Below, in pieces: positions 1-6,599 of a stretch of 29,646 nt of DNA. How positions within the stretch are numbered: position 1 is the first letter of the stretch; the number at the start of each line of letters is the position of its first letter. A program made the position numbers and the translations under genes. Under the pieces are notes generated by a model. It had not been told where the DNA came from, made no database searches, and saw only the letters and a program-made list of their open reading frames with translations. Origin of the DNA: CAZPHU01 sp964419255 (GTDB taxonomy: Bacteria > Fibrobacterota > Chitinivibrionia > Chitinivibrionales > CAYFVL01); contig CAYQOU010000053.1 in assembly GCA_964419255.1 (NCBI GenBank), forward strand, positions 1 through 29,646, given 5' to 3'.

Positions 1-165
1 AACCGCGACGCTCAGCCTCAAAACCAGGAAAAGCAACAGGAGCAGATGAAAAAACAGGAAGCGGTACGGCTGATTCAGCAGTTTGCCGACGATGCTGACG
101 AGCTGAACAAGCCCAAAAAAGCCATGCAGGCAACACAGGGTAAAGAAACCGAAAAAGATTGGTAG
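1..165 (+). CDS. C-terminal end of a BatC-like TPR protein (partial)
   Basis: The window opens inside a reading frame that runs from base 1 to a TAG at 163-165, giving 55 codons without a start. The peptide is very rich in Gln, Lys and Glu and contains the segment KKQEAVRLIQQFADDADEL. BatC-type TPR proteins of aerotolerance operons commonly end in a Gln/Lys-rich tail followed by a short helix of this kind. No TPR unit is visible in the part present, so the name rests on that tail and on the position directly upstream of batD and batE. The next gene starts 3 bases after the stop, so the two are very probably co-transcribed and translationally coupled. Any other low-complexity C-terminus would look similar. 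Confidence 0.55.
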   Translation, partial: NRDAQPQNQEKQQEQMKKQEAVRLIQQFADDADELNKPKKAMQATQGKETEKDW

Positions 166-168
166 GCT

Positions 169-939
169 GTGGAAGAACACTTTTCATATGTAGAATGGGA
201 ATATAGCGGATATACCCTTCGGGGCAGCATTCATGAGACTAAAGAGGCCGGCGGGGTGTGGGTCATATTCAGCCATGGCTTTACCAGCCATCGCATGGGA
301 CCGGAGTATCTCTATGTTTCTTTATCCCGGAATTTGAGTGCGCATGGTATCAATTCGCTGCGATTTGATTATACAGGAGCGGGTGAAAGTGATGGTGATT
401 TCTGCGGAATGACCCTCAAGACAATGGGAGATGATTTAGCATCGGCAGCATGCATGATACGACAGCGATATCACCCGGACAAAATATTAATATTAGGGCA
501 CAGCCTGGGAGGATTTGTTGCGCTGACTATCGGATGCTGCGCCTCCGTGGACGGATTAATACTTATGGCACCGGTTGCCCGCCCGATTGCTCATATCCCA
601 CAGTATGAGCACATCATCGCGGTGGGAGAGAATAAAAACGGTTTGTATGAATTGGGACCTTTTCAACTGAATCTCTCTTTTCTTCAGGCAATCAAGACGA
701 GTCAGCCGGTCGAAAAGATCCTCCCCCCTTTTCAGGGAAGAATGCTCATAATTCATGGGGATGGAGACAAAACGGTTCCTGTCGAGGAAGGGCAGTTTCT
801 GGCCGATAAATGCGATCAGTTCAACATACCCATCAATTTTTGTGTATTAAACGGTGCTGATCATCGTTTCTCGACAGTGGAGCACAGAGAAAGATTACAA
901 CACACGATTTTGTCATGGATAAAGGAGCTGTATCTGTGA
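169..939 (+). CDS. Alpha/beta hydrolase (serine hydrolase) inside the Bat operon
   Basis: A 256-aa single-domain alpha/beta hydrolase of the serine aminopeptidase/esterase-like (Hydrolase_4) type. Seen: oxyanion-hole region FSHGF near residue 36, RFDYTGAGES at 65-74, nucleophile elbow GHSLGG with Ser112, acid in HGDGDK (Asp198 or Asp200) and catalytic His232 in GADHRF. There is no signal peptide, so it is probably cytoplasmic. The start is GTG at 169, one codon after the previous stop, with a GGTAGG element just upstream; the next Met lies too far in and would remove the first strands. Its TGA overlaps the GTG start of batD (bases GTGA), so it is coupled to batD. The substrate cannot be read from sequence; an ester or acylated peptide is the family expectation. 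It is not a standard Bat component. Confidence 0.85.
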   Translation: MEEHFSYVEWEYSGYTLRGSIHETKEAGGVWVIFSHGFTSHRMGPEYLYVSLSRNLSAHGINSLRFDYTGAGESDGDFCGMTLKTMGDDLASAACMIRQRYHPDKILILGHSLGGFVALTIGCCASVDGLILMAPVARPIAHIPQYEHIIAVGENKNGLYELGPFQLNLSFLQAIKTSQPVEKILPPFQGRMLIIHGDGDKTVPVEEGQFLADKCDQFNIPINFCVLNGADHRFSTVEHRERLQHTILSWIKELYL

Positions 940-2765
940 AAAGAATAATCTGGTCGGTAGCCATGACACTGTTTTGTGCACTACATGCGTTTGCCGATAT
1001 ACAGTTTTCGGTGTCTGCCGATAAAACAACGGTCGGGTCGGGAGAGCAGATAGTCATTACCGCCCAGATAGTCAGCAGCGAAGATCTCGGCTCGCTTTCG
1101 GCTCCGAACCTTCCCTCCTCCGAAAATTATACTCTATTACGAACAAACCGCAATCAGTCACATTCGACTTCGGTTCAGCTGATTAATGGTAAAATGGTGC
1201 AGAAAAGGGAAATAACCCATCTTTTTCACTACGTTATTTCCCCCCAGAAGACCGGACGGTTTACTTTCCCCGCTCTCGAATTTACACATAAAGGAAAAAC
1301 ATACCGGTCGCGTGCCTTCCCAATAAACGTAGGTGCACAGCCGCAGCGCAGCCAAAACGTACGTGTCAACCTGCGCCCTTCGCGCAGAACTTTATACATC
1401 GGGGAACAGGCTACCCTGACAGTTGAGATTCTACAGAAAGTCAAAACGCCGGTGAATCTTACCCAGGAAGGCATCAACGACTACATTTCTTCCTTAAAAG
1501 AAGCTCTCGGAAAGCATTTCTCCGCCGGTCTTCTTTCGACTAATCTTACTCGCGCACAAAAACAGGTCGGCGGCGAGCTTTTCCAGGCCTATTCTCTTTC
1601 CTTTTCGATCATACCGCTTTCTTCGGGCACTATATCCATACCCGCAATTCCCTTTGCCTATGAGGAGCTACGGCAGTCGGGGAGACGAGGGCGGGCTGAC
1701 CCATTCTTCGATGATTTCTTCGGGGGCGGTTTTTTCGGCAGCAGTGTCGAGCGAAACCCGCGAAGCACCTCGGGTGGACGGCTGAGCTTTACTGTTAAGC
1801 CGCTTCCCGCGGCGCCGGCGGACTTCAGCGGAGCCGTGGGTTCCTCGTTTTCTCTTCATGCAGATGTCGATCCCAAAAGTGTTTCCGCGGGAGAGGCCGT
1901 TACCTTGAAAATTGCTCTCAAAGGCAATTGCCGCCCAGGGAATCTGGGTGACATTCACCTTCCACAGCTCGATGATTTCGACGTATTTACACCGGAAAAA
2001 CACACATATCTCGATACGACATCTTATGGGTTTGTGACACGAAAAACCTATAAGTATTTGCTCATACCTCAGCAAATGGGCGAGTATACGATACCAGCTT
2101 TATCCTGGTCATATTTCGATCCTCGCGAGGAAACTTTCCGTACACTTCAAACAAAACCGGTTACTCTCGACGTACAAAAAGGATCCGGCAAACCATCGGC
2201 GCAGTCACGATACCTTACTCAGGAAGATATTCGGCAGGTGGGAAAAGATATTCTATATATAAAAACACCTCCACGAATTGTCAACCAATCTCCCCTGCCG
2301 CACAGAAGCATAATTTTCTTTATTCTCTATCCGGTTCCGTTTCTGCTGGGTTTCTTCTCCGTTCTGTATAGCTTTCAAGCTAAACGCCGTGAGAAAGATC
2401 AGGATAAGATAGGAAGGCAACGCGCACTTCGAAAAGTATTCAAACAGATACATTCCCTTCGCAAAGAACGGCCGGAAGCATCGGTTCTCGCCGACCGGAT
2501 CGCCACGGTTACCGAAGAATACCTGAGCAACCGTTTCGCATTCCCGGCAGCCGGCAGAACTATCGAGGGGTTGCAGGAGGAGCTGAAAAATCGCGCGGTT
2601 TCTCAGGACCTGACCGATAAGCTGGCCGAGCTTCTGTACAGTCTCGATCAGTACCGGTTCGGTGGCATAAAGATAGATCAGCACAGTGCCGATGAACTAC
2701 TCACTAATTTCCAGACGCTTCTTTCAAACCTGGAACAGGCCGCAAAGAAGGGGGCACGCACATGA
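936..2765 (+). CDS. batD: BatD family protein (Bat/aerotolerance operon)
   Basis: A 609-aa envelope protein of the BatD family. The start is taken as GTG 936 rather than ATG 915: it gives a clean signal peptide (MKRIIWSVAM...HAFA), has AAAGGAG at 921-927, and makes a 4-base GTGA overlap with the hydrolase stop. Seen: N-terminal signal peptide, beta-rich extracytoplasmic repeats, a Phe/Asp/Gly-rich insert DPFFDDFFGGGFFGS (about 255-269) typical of BatD, a conserved QMGEYTIPALSWSYFDP segment (about 380-396), one membrane helix (about 458-480), then a charged cytoplasmic tail. Bat proteins are thought to form a VWA/TPR membrane assembly linked to envelope stress and oxygen tolerance; the exact activity of BatD is unknown. 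The stop overlaps the batE start (ATGA). Confidence 0.88.
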   Translation: MKRIIWSVAMTLFCALHAFADIQFSVSADKTTVGSGEQIVITAQIVSSEDLGSLSAPNLPSSENYTLLRTNRNQSHSTSVQLINGKMVQKREITHLFHYVISPQKTGRFTFPALEFTHKGKTYRSRAFPINVGAQPQRSQNVRVNLRPSRRTLYIGEQATLTVEILQKVKTPVNLTQEGINDYISSLKEALGKHFSAGLLSTNLTRAQKQVGGELFQAYSLSFSIIPLSSGTISIPAIPFAYEELRQSGRRGRADPFFDDFFGGGFFGSSVERNPRSTSGGRLSFTVKPLPAAPADFSGAVGSSFSLHADVDPKSVSAGEAVTLKIALKGNCRPGNLGDIHLPQLDDFDVFTPEKHTYLDTTSYGFVTRKTYKYLLIPQQMGEYTIPALSWSYFDPREETFRTLQTKPVTLDVQKGSGKPSAQSRYLTQEDIRQVGKDILYIKTPPRIVNQSPLPHRSIIFFILYPVPFLLGFFSVLYSFQAKRREKDQDKIGRQRALRKVFKQIHSLRKERPEASVLADRIATVTEEYLSNRFAFPAAGRTIEGLQEELKNRAVSQDLTDKLAELLYSLDQYRFGGIKIDQHSADELLTNFQTLLSNLEQAAKKGART

Positions 2766-3523
2766 ATTTCGTTCGTTACAGCCTAATGGCAAGTATATAC
2801 CTGCTATCTATCTTCAGTATTTGCCGGGCAGCACCGGTTGACAGCTGGTTTTCACAGGCGAATAAATTCTATGAAGAACAGCAGTATGATAGTGCCATAA
2901 CTTACTACCAACGCATCACGGAGTCCGGGGTAAGCAACAGTGCAGTATTTTTTAATCTCGGAAATGCCTACTTTAGGACAGACAAGATCGGATTAGCCAT
3001 CCTCAATTATGAAAAAGCCAAACGCCTGGCCCCCGATGATTCCGATATAGAAGCTAACATTCACTTCGCCAACATGCATACGGTAGATCGAACTCCGGTG
3101 CCTCAGCGTTCTTTTCTGGCAAGCATCCTGTGGCGGCTGCATACGCTCTTTTCCTTGAAACAGCAATTGTGGGTGCTTTTTGCGATTCTGATGCTCAGCT
3201 CGATAATGTTTTCTTTTTCACTGTTTGCCGGCCATAATGTTCGGCTCTGGCTCATCTACGGAATCAGCCTTTCACTGCTGTTTATTCTCACGCTGGGGGT
3301 TTCGGTTGGCATAAAAATCCACGAACGCGAAAGCGTCAAATATGCGGTTGTTCTGCACAAAGCTGTGGATGCTGTTAATCAGCCACGAGGCAGTAAGGTA
3401 CTGTTCAATGCTCATGAAGGAACCCGCTTCCGCATACGCAAAAGGCAGGGCAGCTGGGTACTGGTCAGCCTTCCAAACGGCGCCAGCGGATGGGTGAATT
3501 CCGAGGCTCTTGGTGAAATTTAG
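2762..3523 (+). CDS. batE: BatE-like protein: TPR, two membrane helices, SH3b domain
   Basis: A 253-aa membrane protein whose ATG overlaps the batD stop codon in ATGA. Seen in order: N-terminal signal/anchor (about 5-23), two TPR-like helix pairs (about 26-105, with NLGNAYFRTDKIGLAILNYE at 65-84), two membrane helices (about 136-156 and 161-184), and a C-terminal SH3b-like domain (about 192-253) ending GSWVLVSLPNGASGWVNSE. This TPR-TM-TM-SH3 order is the usual BatE architecture. It is the last gene of the Bat operon here. TPR and SH3b parts suggest a scaffold that recruits partners on the periplasmic face. The biochemical role is not established for the family. Confidence 0.85.
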   Translation: MNFVRYSLMASIYLLSIFSICRAAPVDSWFSQANKFYEEQQYDSAITYYQRITESGVSNSAVFFNLGNAYFRTDKIGLAILNYEKAKRLAPDDSDIEANIHFANMHTVDRTPVPQRSFLASILWRLHTLFSLKQQLWVLFAILMLSSIMFSFSLFAGHNVRLWLIYGISLSLLFILTLGVSVGIKIHERESVKYAVVLHKAVDAVNQPRGSKVLFNAHEGTRFRIRKRQGSWVLVSLPNGASGWVNSEALGEI

Positions 3524-3625
3524 GAGCCGCTGCAGTTTCAGGCATACTTTACTCTCCCCTTCCATTTCTATGCACGAAATTTGCCGATAAAATGTGGTGT
3601 CCGGCACTCTCGAATTGGGCGATGT

Positions 3626-3655
3626 TTGACTTGAAGCGTCGCAATGATATATCAT
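3626..3655 (+). promoter_or_regulatory. Sigma70-type promoter for dapL
   Basis: In the 220-base gap between batE and dapL, TTGACT (3626-3631) and TATCAT (3650-3655) are separated by 18 bases. Both hexamers match the consensus at five of six positions. Transcription from here would leave a leader of about 80 bases before dapL, whose ribosome site is GAAAGGATGG at 3731-3740. The rest of the gap holds no ORF with a good ribosome site and no convincing terminator for the Bat operon. Confidence 0.55.
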
Positions 3656-3743
3656 ATTAAGCTTTCTGCAACTACTTAGGAGCACGTCTGCTCTAATGAT
3701 TTGCTGATTTTTAACATGAGACCTGTTACTGAAAGGATGGTTC

Positions 3744-4967
3744 ATGATTACTATCAATGAGAATTTTCTCAAGTTAAAGGCCTCTTATCTCTTCTCGGAT
3801 ATAGCAAAACGCGTCGCCGCTTACCAGCAACAGAACCCCGATGTCAAAGTAATCAAGTTGGGAATCGGAGATGTTACCCGCGCATTACCTCAGGCATGCA
3901 TTGATGCCTTTCATACCGCAGTCGATGAAATGGCGCATGATGAGACTTTTCGCGGCTATGGCCCCGAACAGGGGTATGCATTTCTTCGGGAGGCAATCGC
4001 CAAAAACGATTTCCAATCCCGTGGTGCCGATATTTCCGCAGACGAAATCTTTGTCAGTGATGGCGCTAAATGCGATACAGGCAATTTCCAGGAGTTGTTC
4101 TCAACCGATCTGAAGATAGCCGTTCCCGATCCGGTGTACCCGGTTTATGTAGACACCAACGTGATGGCAGGCCGTACCGGACAGAATATGGAAGGCCGTT
4201 ATGAGGGCCTTGTGTATCTCGAATCAACCAAAGAGAATAATTTTGTGCCCGCTCTTCCTCAGCAACAGGTGGATCTCATATACCTGTGTTTCCCCAACAA
4301 TCCCACCGGTGCGACGGTTACGAAGGATCAGCTCAAAGAGTGGGTTGAATATGCTCGAAAGCACAAGGCGCTTATCCTATTTGACGCCGCATACGAGGCG
4401 TTTATCCGTGACGATTCGCTTCCCAAATCGATATACGAAATTGACGGTGCTCAAGAGGTCGCGGTGGAATTCAGAAGCTTTTCCAAGAGCGCCGGTTTTA
4501 CAGGCACTCGGTGTGCATACACGGTGGTACCCAAGGCATGCAGAGCCTTCGACTCTCAGGGCGCTTCACAGCCCTTACATGCGTTATGGAACCGTCGTCA
4601 TTCCACCAAATTCAATGGCGTTTCCTATCCGGTGCAGAGAGCAGCTGAAGCTGTCTATAACGATGAAGGTAGGAGGCAGGCTCGTGAGCTGACCGACTAT
4701 TACCTTGAAAATGCCACGATTATTCGGTACAACATGGAAAAGCTTGGCTATGCATGTGTCGGTGGCAAAAACTCTCCCTACATCTGGATTGAAACAGGAA
4801 CCGATTCAATGGAGTTTTTCGACCAACTGCTTAACAAGACGGGTGTTGTATGCACTCCCGGAAGTGGCTTTGGCGCCTGCGGACAGGGTTATATCCGCAT
4901 CAGCGCCTTCAACAGCGCCGAAAACGTCAAGACCGCAATGCAGCGCATCACCTCTGAGCTGATGTAA
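3744..4967 (+). CDS. dapL: LL-diaminopimelate aminotransferase
   Basis: A 407-aa fold-type I PLP enzyme, close to the usual DapL length (about 410). It converts tetrahydrodipicolinate directly to LL-diaminopimelate with glutamate as amino donor, feeding lysine and peptidoglycan synthesis and bypassing the succinylase/acetylase routes. Seen: KLGIGDVTRALP near 38-49, FRGYGPEQGY (69-78), the very DapL-like SDGAKCDTGNFQELF (105-119), CFPNNPTGAT (182-191), and Schiff-base Lys248 in FRSFSKSAGFTG. The ATG follows GAAAGGATGG with good spacing. It heads a probable operon; the selenoprotein gene starts 33 bases after its stop. Confusion with other aminotransferases is unlikely given the long DapL-specific motifs. 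Confidence 0.95.
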   Translation: MITINENFLKLKASYLFSDIAKRVAAYQQQNPDVKVIKLGIGDVTRALPQACIDAFHTAVDEMAHDETFRGYGPEQGYAFLREAIAKNDFQSRGADISADEIFVSDGAKCDTGNFQELFSTDLKIAVPDPVYPVYVDTNVMAGRTGQNMEGRYEGLVYLESTKENNFVPALPQQQVDLIYLCFPNNPTGATVTKDQLKEWVEYARKHKALILFDAAYEAFIRDDSLPKSIYEIDGAQEVAVEFRSFSKSAGFTGTRCAYTVVPKACRAFDSQGASQPLHALWNRRHSTKFNGVSYPVQRAAEAVYNDEGRRQARELTDYYLENATIIRYNMEKLGYACVGGKNSPYIWIETGTDSMEFFDQLLNKTGVVCTPGSGFGACGQGYIRISAFNSAENVKTAMQRITSELM

Positions 4968-4985
4968 TGAACGGGTTTGCCTAAA

Positions 4986-4992
4986 AAGGAGG
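4986..4992 (+). promoter_or_regulatory. Strong Shine-Dalgarno of the selenoprotein gene
   Basis: AAGGAGG lies 8 bases before the ATG at 5001. It is one of the strongest ribosome sites in the window. It supports translation of a reading frame that contains a UGA at its eleventh codon. Confidence 0.8.
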
Positions 4993-5000
4993 AAATTTGT

Positions 5001-5225
5001 ATGCATTTTGTAATCACCTATTGTGGTATGTGAAACTATCGTCCACGAGCTGTCAGTTTGGCAGAGAATCTGCAAAAGCAATTTGAAGCATCGACCGAGC
5101 TGGTCAAATCATCGGGAGGTGTTTTTGAGGTGGAAATGGACGGTGAACTGATATTTTCCAAAAAGCAGCTCAATCGATTTCCTGACGATGGAGAGATTGA
5201 GGCTGCTGTAAAGAGTAGACAATGA
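5001..5225 (+). CDS. SelW/Rdx-type selenoprotein (CxxU), in-frame UGA = Sec11
   Basis: A 74-aa protein that appears only if the TGA at 5031-5033 is read as selenocysteine. It reads MHFVITYCGMU then NYRPRAVSLAENLQKQF, continues with SSGGVFEVEMDGELIFSKK (about 37-55) and ends with a Gln before TGA 5223-5225. The CxxU redox motif (Cys8, Sec11) after a short strand, the GGxFEV strand and the DGxLIFSKK...RFP stretch are hallmarks of the SelT/SelW/SelH (Rdx) thioredoxin-like family. Coding similarity continues on both sides of the UGA, which argues against a chance stop. A candidate SECIS hairpin follows the UGA at the right distance, and a strong ribosome site precedes the ATG. The true stop overlaps the yciO start (ATGA). 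The likely role is cytoplasmic thiol redox; partners are unknown. Sec insertion needs selA/B/C/D elsewhere in the genome. Confidence 0.9.
5050..5064 (+). promoter_or_regulatory. Putative bacterial SECIS hairpin
   Basis: The RNA CUGUC-AGUUU-GGCAG can form a 5-bp stem (one G-U pair) with a 5-base loop. The stem starts 16 bases after the UGA codon (5031-5033), so the apical loop lies about 22-26 bases downstream. The loop has G at its second position. Bacterial SECIS elements lie within the coding region immediately after the UGA, with the apical loop roughly 16-37 bases away and a G among the first loop bases, so this candidate fits. The lower stem looks weak by eye; a folding program would be needed to settle its extent. 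Confidence 0.6.
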
Positions 5226-5830
5226 TCCATTATGATGTTCATCCGATTAATCCGCAGACTCGCTTCTTAGAACATGCGGTATCCATTCTTCGCGACAAAA
5301 ACGGCGTCTGTGTCTATCCGACCGATACGGTCTACGGCATAGGCGCCTGTGCTTCCGATGTAAAGGCGGTCGATCGAATCGCAAAGATGTTGAAAAAGGA
5401 TAAGCACAGACTCTTCTCCTTCATATGCTGCGATTTTTCACAGATCAGTGTCTATGCAAAGATAGACAATGTTCAATTTAAGCTGATGAAGCGTTATCTT
5501 CCCGGACCATATACATTCATTCTTCCCGCCACAAACTTTGTTCCCAAAAAGGTCTGCCCCAAGCGTAAACACGTGGGGATACGAATTCCTGATGACCCGG
5601 TACCCATAGCACTCGCACAGATGCTCCAGGAGCCGCTTGCCAATACATCAGTTAATCTTCCGGGGGCCAAACGAGGTGATCCGGAGATGGTGGAAAAGGC
5701 CGTTGCTCATGAGGTGGACATTATGCTCGACACCGGGTACCTGGATTCACCACAAGGCTCCACGATTGTTGATCTGACCGAAGGGGACCCGATTATCGTA
5801 CGTCAAGGAAAGGGCGAATGGCATGGGTAA
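5222..5830 (+). CDS. yciO: YciO/YrdC/Sua5 family protein (YciO type)
   Basis: A 202-aa single YrdC-domain protein. The YrdC/Sua5 fold binds ATP, threonine and bicarbonate and makes threonylcarbamoyl-AMP for tRNA t6A; the YciO branch is closely related but its cellular role is less certain. Seen: an N-terminal VHPINPQTRF segment resembling YciO rather than TsaC, VYPTDTVYGIG (about 33-43), a basic KKDKHRLFSF stretch (about 59-68), LPGPYTFILPAT (about 93-104), VGIRIPDDP and the C-terminal VRQGKGEW. The ATG overlaps the selenoprotein stop, and its own end overlaps mazG by 8 bases. A separate TsaC/Sua5 elsewhere in the genome would favour a non-t6A or accessory role. Confidence 0.85.
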   Translation: MIHYDVHPINPQTRFLEHAVSILRDKNGVCVYPTDTVYGIGACASDVKAVDRIAKMLKKDKHRLFSFICCDFSQISVYAKIDNVQFKLMKRYLPGPYTFILPATNFVPKKVCPKRKHVGIRIPDDPVPIALAQMLQEPLANTSVNLPGAKRGDPEMVEKAVAHEVDIMLDTGYLDSPQGSTIVDLTEGDPIIVRQGKGEWHG

Positions 5831-6599
5831 GCAGATGCAGCGCTTGATAGACATTGTGGCAAAACTCAGGGGCCCTCAGGGGTGCCCATGGGATCGCGAA
5901 CAGACACATCAGAGTCTTCTTACAAACTTTATAGAAGAGGTCTATGAGTTTTTCGATGCCGTTGACCAGAATGATATCGCCAATATGCGTGAAGAGCTTG
6001 GCGATATACTTCTCCAGGTTATATTACACGCACAGATCGCCACCGATAACTGCAACTTTACAATCGAAGATATTGCCGCGGAAATAAGCGAGAAATTGAT
6101 TCGTAGACATCCACATGTGTTTGGAGACGTACAGGTACAATCATCTAAGCAGGTCATGGTTAATTGGGAAGAGATTAAAAAGAAAGAAAAGGCTCATAAA
6201 AGGAAATCTTTAGTCGATGAGATTCCCGCCCGGCTGCCGGCGCTGTTGCGAGCCGAAAAAATCCAGAAACGTGTAGCAAAAGCCGGCTTCGATTGGCCGG
6301 ATATGGAACCGGTATTCAATAAGGTTGAAGAAGAGTTCGGAGAGTTTCGAGAAGCTGTTCATAAGAAAGATATCGAAGAAGCCACCGGAGAGTTAGGCGA
6401 TATTCTTTTTTCACTTATAAATGTGGCACGGCATCAGGGTATCAGCGCCGAAGAAGCTCTCCGGAAAACCATAAATAAGTTTGACCGCCGTTTTCGATTC
6501 ATAGAAAAACATTTCGAATCGATAGGCCAAGCACTGGAAGAAGCTTCCCTGGATGAAATGGATGCCGTGTGGAATGAGAGCAAGAAACATGTCGGTTAG
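5823..6599 (+). CDS. mazG: Nucleoside triphosphate pyrophosphohydrolase MazG
   Basis: A 258-aa full-length MazG with two tandem all-alpha NTP-PPase domains. It hydrolyses (d)NTPs to NMP and pyrophosphate as a house-cleaning enzyme. Seen: GCPWDREQTHQSL (20-32), first-domain metal motif EEVYEF (38-43) with EELGD (57-61), KAGFDW near the domain junction, and a second domain with VEEEFGEF and ELGDILFSLIN (about 178-210). The start ATG at 5823 lies inside the end of yciO, with a purine-rich AAGGAAAGGG upstream. Its TAG (6597-6599) overlaps the stop codon of the convergent FecR gene by 3 bases, so there is no room for a terminator between them. Confidence 0.95.
   Translation: MGKQMQRLIDIVAKLRGPQGCPWDREQTHQSLLTNFIEEVYEFFDAVDQNDIANMREELGDILLQVILHAQIATDNCNFTIEDIAAEISEKLIRRHPHVFGDVQVQSSKQVMVNWEEIKKKEKAHKRKSLVDEIPARLPALLRAEKIQKRVAKAGFDWPDMEPVFNKVEEEFGEFREAVHKKDIEEATGELGDILFSLINVARHQGISAEEALRKTINKFDRRFRFIEKHFESIGQALEEASLDEMDAVWNESKKHVG

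Noticed and set aside
915..935. ATG 915 as the batD start
   Set aside because: It precedes the ribosome site and adds polar residues before the signal peptide; GTG 936 fits better.
3576..3606. TGCCG/CGGCA pair in the batE-dapL gap as a terminator
   Set aside because: The stem is short, the loop is long and there is no T-run.
5036..5242. Minus-strand ORF opposite the selenoprotein gene
   Set aside because: It is a shadow of a well-supported plus-strand gene and shows no family features.
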